A DNA stretch of 29,504 nt from Verrucomicrobiota bacterium (GTDB lineage Bacteria > Verrucomicrobiota > Verrucomicrobiia > Opitutales > Opitutaceae), in assembly GCA_023426435.1 (NCBI GenBank), contig JAFAAS010000085.1, forward strand, positions 1-29,504, written 5' to 3'. Numbering within the stretch: the stretch's first letter is position 1; every line of letters begins with the position of its first letter. Shown in pieces: positions 23,902 to 29,504 of this stretch. The position numbers and the translations under genes are program-made. The notes under the pieces are model-generated. The model was given only the letters and a program-made list of their open reading frames with translations, was not told the DNA's origin and made no database searches.

Positions 23902-25926
23902 CTATGGGGAGAGGTCAACGTCGGGTGGATTCGAAAGCTTTTTGGTTTCGAGAGGAGGCGCGGGAGGCAGCCCGGTGACTTCGAGGATTTCGTGTTCATC
24001 CAAGGTTTCGCGCGCGAGCAAAGCGTCGGCGAGAGCGTCGAGTGCGGCGCGGTGCTGCGTGAGGAGATGCTGCGCGGTATCGTGGCTCTCGGCGATGATC
24101 CGCAGGACCTCGCTGTCGATCAACTGGGCGGTGGCTTCGCTGAAAGGCTTGGTGCCCTCGAAACCCACGCTGCCGCCGAGGTAGCGATTTTCCCGCGGCG
24201 CGAGTTGCACCATTCCGAGTTTTTCGCTCATGCCCCAGCGCGTGACCATGCGACGGGCCAGATTCGTGGCTTGCTCGATGTCGCTTTCGGCGCCCGTGGT
24301 TTTGGTGCCGTAAACGATTTCTTCCGCGACCCGGCCGCCGAGCAGGCCGATGATTTTGCCGCGAAGATAGGCCTCCGGATAGTTATAGCGATCGCTGTCG
24401 GGCCGCTGGTAGGTGACACCGAGCGCCTGGCCGCGGGGGACGATGGTGACGCGATTCACGGGATCGGCGCCGGGCACCACGAGCCCGAGGATGACGTGGC
24501 CGCCCTCGTGGTAGGCGATCCGTTCGCGATCGTGCGAGCTGAGGAGCAAGGCCCGTTCGGGTCCGAGCACGATTTTTTCCAAGGCGTCGAAAAAATCTTT
24601 TTCGCGAACGGACTTTTGCTCCCGGCGCGCGGCAAGGAGCGCGGCTTCGTTGACCAGGTTGCGCAGATCGGCGCCGGACAGGCCGGGGGTCGCGGACGCG
24701 ATCTGTTCCAGGCGCACGTCGTCGGCCAACGGAACCTTGCGCGTGTGGACCTTGAGGATGGCTTCGCGACCCTTGCGATCCGGCAGGTTCACGATCACGC
24801 GGCGGTCGAAACGCCCGGGGCGGAGCAAGGCCTTGTCGAGCACCTCCGGCTGGTTGGTGGCGGCGAGCACGATGATGCCCTCGCGGCCGGAGAAGCCGTC
24901 CATTTCGGTGAGGATCTGATTCAGCGTCTGCTCCTGTTCGCTGGAGCCGCCGACCGCGGTCATGCCGCGGGCGCGGCCGATCGAATCGAGTTCGTCGATG
25001 AAGATGATGGCGGGGGCGTGTTCGCGGGCCTGTTTGAAGAGATCGCGCACGCGAGCGGCGCCGACGCCCACGATCATCTCGACGAATTCGGAGGCGCTCA
25101 TGGAAAAGAACGGCACGCCGGCTTCGCCGGCCACGGCGCGGGCGAGCAGCGTTTTTCCCGTGCCCGGTGCGCCGATCAGCAACACGCCCTTCGGGGCGGC
25201 GCCGCCGAGCGCGGAGTATTTTTTGGGATCGCGGAGAAAATCGACGATTTCGACGAGCTCGTTTTCCGCTTCGTCGATTCCGGCGACGTCGGCAAACGTC
25301 ACCTTGCCGTCCTGCTGATCGTAGCGTTTCGCGCGGCTCTTGCCGATGCCCATGAGTCCGCCCATGCCGCCGCCCATGCCGCCCTGTTGCGCGGCGCGGC
25401 GGTAGAGCCAGACGTAGAACAGGATCAGCAGCAGGGCGGGACCGAACCCGTAGAGAAACGTCCCGAGGATGCCGCGGCTTTGCACGACCGGTTCCGCGCT
25501 GATTTCGACCTCGTGCTCGAGGAGAAGCTGCTCGAGTCCGGCGTCGACGAATGCCGGCAAGGTCGTGGCGAAATTCTGGACCTCACGAGGAGGCGGCGTG
25601 GTTGTCGCTTGTTTGGAATCGGCAGTGGCCGCGGTCGCCGGCTTCGGGGCGGGATACGTGATGGGGTTCTCGAGTTTGCCGAGGATGCTTTCGCCGCGGC
25701 TGTAGATCGACTGCACGTTGCCGGCGATGACCTGCTCCCTGAACAAGGTGTAAGGCACCTTCACGGGATCGCCCGCGTCGGGAAACAGGCCGCGCATCAG
25801 CAGGTAGTTGATCAGGAGAATGGCGGCGAACCAGAGCCACGCGCGCCGCGGCGGCATTCTTTGGGCGGGCGCGCCCGAGGGCAGGCGCGGACCGAGAGGA
25901 GGCGGATCTTTGCGAGGGGGAGTCAT
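23902..25926 (-). CDS. ftsH: ATP-dependent zinc metalloprotease FtsH
   Basis: FtsH is a membrane-anchored hexameric AAA+ protease that extracts and degrades membrane and short-lived cytoplasmic proteins. The 674-residue product has a first transmembrane helix (about 28-46), an external domain, a second helix (155-175) and a glycine/methionine-rich linker. The AAA domain has Walker A GAPGTGKT (252-259), Walker B IIFIDE (307-312) and the SRH region LRPGRFDRR; the peptidase has zinc site H473-E-G-G-H477 and third ligand D549 in ESDIEQAT. Two deviations stand out: HEGGH instead of the usual HEAGH, and the pore loop FVEMIVG has isoleucine 285 where E. coli has phenylalanine. The external domain is proline/threonine-rich. 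I start at 25926, 20 bases after the P-ATPase stop; the open frame upstream would run through that gene. Confidence 0.95.
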   Translation of the reverse strand: MTPPRKDPPPLGPRLPSGAPAQRMPPRRAWLWFAAILLINYLLMRGLFPDAGDPVKVPYTLFREQVIAGNVQSIYSRGESILGKLENPITYPAPKPATAATADSKQATTTPPPREVQNFATTLPAFVDAGLEQLLLEHEVEISAEPVVQSRGILGTFLYGFGPALLLILFYVWLYRRAAQQGGMGGGMGGLMGIGKSRAKRYDQQDGKVTFADVAGIDEAENELVEIVDFLRDPKKYSALGGAAPKGVLLIGAPGTGKTLLARAVAGEAGVPFFSMSASEFVEMIVGVGAARVRDLFKQAREHAPAIIFIDELDSIGRARGMTAVGGSSEQEQTLNQILTEMDGFSGREGIIVLAATNQPEVLDKALLRPGRFDRRVIVNLPDRKGREAILKVHTRKVPLADDVRLEQIASATPGLSGADLRNLVNEAALLAARREQKSVREKDFFDALEKIVLGPERALLLSSHDRERIAYHEGGHVILGLVVPGADPVNRVTIVPRGQALGVTYQRPDSDRYNYPEAYLRGKIIGLLGGRVAEEIVYGTKTTGAESDIEQATNLARRMVTRWGMSEKLGMVQLAPRENRYLGGSVGFEGTKPFSEATAQLIDSEVLRIIAESHDTAQHLLTQHRAALDALADALLARETLDEHEILEVTGLPPAPPLETKKLSNPPDVDLSP

Positions 25927-25946
25927 GGTAAAGGAAGCGGCGCGCG

Positions 25947-28757
25947 TTACGCGGCGGGTTTGGATTTCAGTCTCAGGGTGCGGCGCGTATTCCACTTGCT
26001 GAGCTCGCGCAGCCAGAGAACGGAACTCGCGACCGCGCCGCAGACCAGCCAATCGCGCGCGCTGAGGTTCACCGTCGAAAACGCCTGTTGCAAAAAAGGC
26101 ACATAGATGACCGCGACGTGCAGCAGCAGCGAAAAGGCCAGCGCGGCCCAGAGCCAGTGATTGCGGAAGAGTCCGTCGAACGCGCTGCGGATGTCGGAGC
26201 GCGCATTGAGCACATTGAAAAGTTGAAAAGCCATCAGTGTCGTGAACGCCATCGTCTGCCCGTAGCGCAGGTCGCCGGTGCCGGCGATGAGCCCGCCGGG
26301 GAGGGACGCGTCGAGCACCAGGAGCGTCCCCGCGGCCATGATGGTGCCGACGAAGGCAATCCCGCGCCACATGCGGGCGGTGATCACTCCCTCGGAACGG
26401 CTGCGCGGGGACTGGTGCATGATGCCTTCGTCGATCGGGTCCACGCCAAGCGCCATCGCGGGCGCGCCGTCGGTGACCAGATTGATCCACAGGATGTGGG
26501 TCGCAAGCAGCGGGAGCACGACTCCGCCGCTCCCGACGTCCAACCCGATGACCTTCGCGAGCAAGACGCCGAAGAACATCGTCATGACCTCGCCGATGTT
26601 GGACGAAAGCAGATAGCGGAGGAATTTGCGGATGTTGGAAAAGATCGACCGACCCTCCTCGACCGCGGTGACGATGGTGGCGAAGTTATCGTCGGTCAGC
26701 ACGACGTTGGCGGCCTCCTTCGAAACGTCGGTGCCGGTGATGCCCATGGCGATGCCGATGTCGGCGGTCTTCAAGGCGGGCGCGTCGTTCACGCCGTCGC
26801 CCGTCATGGCCACCGTTTCGCCGGCGGCCTGAAGCGCGTTCACGATGCGCAGTTTGTGGCTGGGATTGACCCGGGCATAGACGGACACCTCGCGCGTGGC
26901 CTGCGCCAGTTCTTCGTCGGACATTCTTTCGAGTTCCACGCCCGTGACGGCGCGGCCGTCGTTGGCGATGCCCAGTTCGGCGGCGATGACTGCGGCCGTT
27001 TTCGCATGATCGCCGGTGATCATCATCGGCCGGATGCCCGCGCGGCGCGCGCGTGCCACGGCGTCCCTGGCCTCGGGCCGCGGCGGATCGATCATTCCGA
27101 TCAGTCCGAGAAACGTCATCTTCTGCTCGAGATGCTCGCCCGCGTCGTCGCTTTCGAATCCCTCGGCCGGGAGCTCGCGCGAGGCGACACCCAAGGTGCG
27201 CAAGGCTTCCCCGGCCAGCGCATCGTTGGCTTGGAGGATCGCCGCGCGTCGCGACTCGGTCAGCGGCCGCGAGTCCGTGCCGACCCGTTCGCTGGCGCAA
27301 CGTGCGAGCAGGACATCGGGCGCACCCTTGGTGAAGACGAGCAGATGGTCTTTGTTCGCGGCGTCGGAGTGCACGGTGCTCATCAATTTCCGCTCCGAGG
27401 AAAACGGCACTTCGCCCACGCGTTCCAGGCGCTCCGCCAGCTTTTCGGATCGCAGGCCGGCCTTTCGCGCCGCCACGACCAGTGCTCCTTCGGTCGGGTC
27501 GCCCTGGACCGACCATCGGCCGTCTTTTTGCTGGAGGACGGCATTGTTGGCCCGATCGGCGACGGCGAGTGCGCGCTCGAGTTCGGTCCGCAACGCGCCG
27601 GCGAGCGCGTTGCCGTTGGCCGCGGTGACGCTGCCGGTGGGAGCGTAGCCGATGCCGTCGAATTCCACGCGGCCGCTGGCGGTCACCACCGTGCGCACCG
27701 TCATTTCGTTTTTCGTCAGTGTGCCGGTTTTATCGGACGCGATCACCGTGGCGGAGCCGAGCGTTTCGACGGCGGCGAGGTGGCGAACGATGGCGTTGCG
27801 CTGCGCCATGCGCCGGACGCCCAGCGACAGGACAGCGGTCACGACGGCGGGCAGACCCTCGGGCACGGCGGCGACTGCGAGGGCGACGCCGAGGATCAGC
27901 ACTTCGAAAACGGCGGAGAAGCCGCGCACCTCTTCCACGATGAGGATCGTGCCGATCATGAGTCCGGCAATGATCACGACGATGGCGCCCAGCCGCTTGC
28001 CGAGCCGGTCGAGTTCCTTTTGCAGCGGGGTCGTTTCGGCGGGAGCGTTTTCCAGCATCCCGGCGATGCGGCCCATTTCGGTTCGCATGCCCGTTGCGGT
28101 GACCACTGCTTTGCCGCGGCCGTAGGTGGCGGCGGTGCCGCTGAACACCATGTTCGTGCGATCGCCGATCCCGGCTGCGGCGTCGACGACGTCGGTGTCC
28201 TTGGACGAAGGCATGCTTTCCCCCGTCAACGCGGCCTCGGCGGTTTGGAGGGCGGTCGATTGGATCAGGCGTGCATCGGCGGGAATGGTGTCGCCCTCCT
28301 CGATGAGGATGACGTCGCCCGGAACGAGTTGCGCGGCGGGCACGCGCCGGCGTTCGCCGTTGCGCAACACGGAGGCTTCCGCGGCGGACATGGCGCGCAA
28401 CTTCGCGAGCGAAGCTTCGGCGCGGGATTCCTGAACGTAGCCGAGGACCGCGTTGAGGACGACGATCGCGAAGATGGCGAGCGCCTCGTAAGGCAGGGCG
28501 GACGCGCGCTCGAACCACCAGATCGCGGCCGAGATGGCGGCGGCGGCGATCAGCAGCATCACCAGGATGTCGGTGAACTGCGCGAGAAACTTCCGCCACG
28601 CGGGAACGGGTTTCTCGGCGGTGAGCTCGTTGCGCCCGAATCGGTCGAGACGGGCGCGCGCCTCGGCGTCGCTCAACCCGAGGCGCGGGTCGGTTTCAAG
28701 CGCCGCAATGGCAGCTTCGACGGTTTGTTGATGAAACGCGATGGACTCGGCCGACAT
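25947..28757 (-). CDS. P-type ATPase, calcium-transporting (P2A) type
   Basis: A 936-residue cation pump, probably exporting Ca2+. It has a cation-ATPase N-terminal domain (FHQQTVEAAIAALETDP), actuator motif TGES (178-181), PEGLP in helix 4 with E300, phosphorylation site D342 in SDKTGTLT, nucleotide-domain KGAPD, and hinge GDGVND (653-658). Both calcium sites look intact by comparison with SERCA: N720 and E723 in helix 5 (YLLSSNIGEV), and N759, T762 and D763 in helix 6 (WINLVTDGAPA). These favour Ca2+ over Mn2+ or Na+/K+ types. About ten transmembrane helices are visible, with normal length. It is followed 20 bases later by ftsH on the same strand, and preceded by yceI at 75 bases. No Shine-Dalgarno is seen. 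The symbol is left blank because bacterial names vary. Confidence 0.93.
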   Translation of the reverse strand: MSAESIAFHQQTVEAAIAALETDPRLGLSDAEARARLDRFGRNELTAEKPVPAWRKFLAQFTDILVMLLIAAAAISAAIWWFERASALPYEALAIFAIVVLNAVLGYVQESRAEASLAKLRAMSAAEASVLRNGERRRVPAAQLVPGDVILIEEGDTIPADARLIQSTALQTAEAALTGESMPSSKDTDVVDAAAGIGDRTNMVFSGTAATYGRGKAVVTATGMRTEMGRIAGMLENAPAETTPLQKELDRLGKRLGAIVVIIAGLMIGTILIVEEVRGFSAVFEVLILGVALAVAAVPEGLPAVVTAVLSLGVRRMAQRNAIVRHLAAVETLGSATVIASDKTGTLTKNEMTVRTVVTASGRVEFDGIGYAPTGSVTAANGNALAGALRTELERALAVADRANNAVLQQKDGRWSVQGDPTEGALVVAARKAGLRSEKLAERLERVGEVPFSSERKLMSTVHSDAANKDHLLVFTKGAPDVLLARCASERVGTDSRPLTESRRAAILQANDALAGEALRTLGVASRELPAEGFESDDAGEHLEQKMTFLGLIGMIDPPRPEARDAVARARRAGIRPMMITGDHAKTAAVIAAELGIANDGRAVTGVELERMSDEELAQATREVSVYARVNPSHKLRIVNALQAAGETVAMTGDGVNDAPALKTADIGIAMGITGTDVSKEAANVVLTDDNFATIVTAVEEGRSIFSNIRKFLRYLLSSNIGEVMTMFFGVLLAKVIGLDVGSGGVVLPLLATHILWINLVTDGAPAMALGVDPIDEGIMHQSPRSRSEGVITARMWRGIAFVGTIMAAGTLLVLDASLPGGLIAGTGDLRYGQTMAFTTLMAFQLFNVLNARSDIRSAFDGLFRNHWLWAALAFSLLLHVAVIYVPFLQQAFSTVNLSARDWLVCGAVASSVLWLRELSKWNTRRTLRLKSKPAA

Positions 28758-28832
28758 CGGAATACCATCGCGGCGCGTCGTTCGACGGGGTTAATTCAGC
28801 ACGATCTTCGCGGCCGCGGGCTGGCGCATCTT

Positions 28833-29402
28833 CTACTGTTTGATGAACTCGCCGTCGGCCTTGATGGAGAGCTCGTCGGAGATCATGGGCGGGGAGAACT
28901 TCGGGCCGACGCCGAAATCGGAACGCTTCAATGTGCCGGTGAGCTGGAAGCCTGACGTGGTGTTTTGCTGATTGGTGGTCGTGCCCCGGAACCAGAGGTC
29001 CATCGTCACGGGCTTGGTGCGATCGCGGATGGTGAGGTCGCCGGAAAGTTTGAAACGATCCTTGCCGGCGGGCTCGATGGATTTGCTGCGGAAGGTGATC
29101 TTCGGGTATTTCTCGACCTCGAAGAAATCTCCACTGCGCAGGTGGTCGTCGCGTTTTTTGACGGCGGTGTCGATCGATGCGGTGTCGATGCTCAACTCGA
29201 ACACGGCGTCGCTGAAGTCGGGTTTGGCGGCGCGAATCGAGACATCGAATTCGTTGAACGCGCCGACGATCTCGGAAATGCCGAGGTGGGTGATCGAGAA
29301 AGCGATTCTCGAGTGTGCGGGATCGCCTTTCCAGAGGGTTTGGGCGACAGCGCTCGCTTGGAGCGCGGCAATAACAACAAGCGCGGTGATGACTTTTTTC
29401 AT
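28833..29402 (-). CDS. YceI family periplasmic lipid-binding protein
   Basis: A 189-residue exported protein of the YceI/TT1927b family, a lipocalin-like beta barrel that binds polyisoprenoid or similar long-chain lipids. Residues 1-20 are a signal peptide (MKKVITALVVIAALQASAVA, cut before Q21). The mature part has the family run WKGDPAHSRIAFSITHLGIS, FDVSIRAAKPDFSDA, SIDTASIDTAVKKRDDHLRS, FFEVEKYPKITFRSKSIE, GDLTIRDRTKPVTMDL and the closing RSDFGVGPKFSPPMISDE. Length is normal. The natural ligand is unknown; related proteins are induced by acid or osmotic stress. AGGAG lies nine bases upstream of the ATG (plus positions 29411-29415). It heads a leftward run with the P-ATPase, FtsH and a membrane protein, but the 75-base gap leaves cotranscription open. 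Confidence 0.95.
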   Translation of the reverse strand: MKKVITALVVIAALQASAVAQTLWKGDPAHSRIAFSITHLGISEIVGAFNEFDVSIRAAKPDFSDAVFELSIDTASIDTAVKKRDDHLRSGDFFEVEKYPKITFRSKSIEPAGKDRFKLSGDLTIRDRTKPVTMDLWFRGTTTNQQNTTSGFQLTGTLKRSDFGVGPKFSPPMISDELSIKADGEFIKQ

Positions 29403-29461
29403 AGGGGAGGGCTCCTAACGTGATGCAACGGACGCAGAAAAGCCAATCGGCGCGCCCCGGA

Positions 29462-29504
29462 GCCCCGCGGGGCGCGCGGGGGGGGGGGCGGGGGGGGCGC
29501 CCCC
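29462..29504. other. Low-complexity G-rich end of the window
   Basis: The last bases hold a 12-bp palindrome (GCCCCGCGGGGC, 29462-29473), then 11 consecutive G at 29478-29488 and eight at 29490-29497. Such runs at a sequence end are typical of assembly or sequencing artefact, so bases after about 29474 should not be trusted. Confidence 0.6.

Noticed and set aside
23809..26106. A 765-codon plus-strand frame opposite ftsH
   Set aside because: Same reasoning; ftsH motifs on the minus strand are unambiguous.
26088..28955. A 955-codon open frame on the plus strand opposite the P-type ATPase
   Set aside because: Antisense shadow: histidine/glycine/aspartate-rich, no domain pattern, and it runs past the ends of the real genes.

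Overview
The window is a high-GC, gene-dense stretch of a Gram-negative chromosome. It has a KDO-8-phosphate synthase for lipopolysaccharide, several exported proteins and several very large multi-domain sensor kinases. I infer a member of the Verrucomicrobiota, most likely an Opitutaceae-like lineage. The reasons are the gene mix (DUF2934, DUF892, a hybrid kinase with a periplasmic chain of OB-like modules), the base composition and the near absence of Shine-Dalgarno sequences. This is pattern recognition, not a database result. No rRNA, tRNA, CRISPR array, integrase or transposase was seen.

Layout. 1-4.2 kb (+): core metabolism, with CTP synthase (pyrG), KdsA, a short lipoyl/E3-binding protein without an acyltransferase domain, and a KAS III-type ketoacyl synthase. 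4.2-5.65 kb (-): rRNA methyltransferase RsmE and a small conserved protein, separated by an AT-rich spacer with two hairpins. 5.8-6.65 kb (+): the DNA end-joining protein Ku, followed at its stop codon by a 165-bp imperfect palindrome. 7.06-9.45 kb (+): a translationally coupled NarX/NarL-like two-component pair ending in a strong terminator. 9.7-10.6 kb (+): a stress-type short-chain dehydrogenase. 10.6-14.3 kb (-): a 1075-residue PAS/GAF kinase overlapping a single-domain response regulator. 14.5-15.9 kb (-): a small stress-like set (DUF2934, a DUF892 ferritin-like protein and a 58-residue membrane protein). 16.0-17.6 kb (+): a coupled DUF72-PfpI/DJ-1 pair with a textbook terminator. 17.8-19.3 kb (+): an exported class C beta-lactamase-fold hydrolase, with a 79-residue protein converging on it. 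19.7-23.2 kb (+): a 1168-residue hybrid kinase whose periplasmic part is built of about seven OB-like modules. 23.2-29.4 kb (-): a same-strand run of YceI, a Ca2+-type P-ATPase, FtsH and a small membrane protein.

How the genes work together. About a third of the window is signal transduction: three kinases, two separate response regulators, and receiver domains fused to two of the kinases. These sit among stress and damage functions: Ku, an SDR, DUF892, DUF2934, PfpI and FtsH. The region looks like a general stress and envelope-quality block beside a housekeeping block. The best candidates for something little described are the OB-module hybrid kinase, the palindromic element after ku, the E2-like fragment next to a KAS III enzyme, and the AT-rich hairpin spacer upstream of rsmE. 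The last 30 or so bases are G homopolymers and look like a low-quality contig end.
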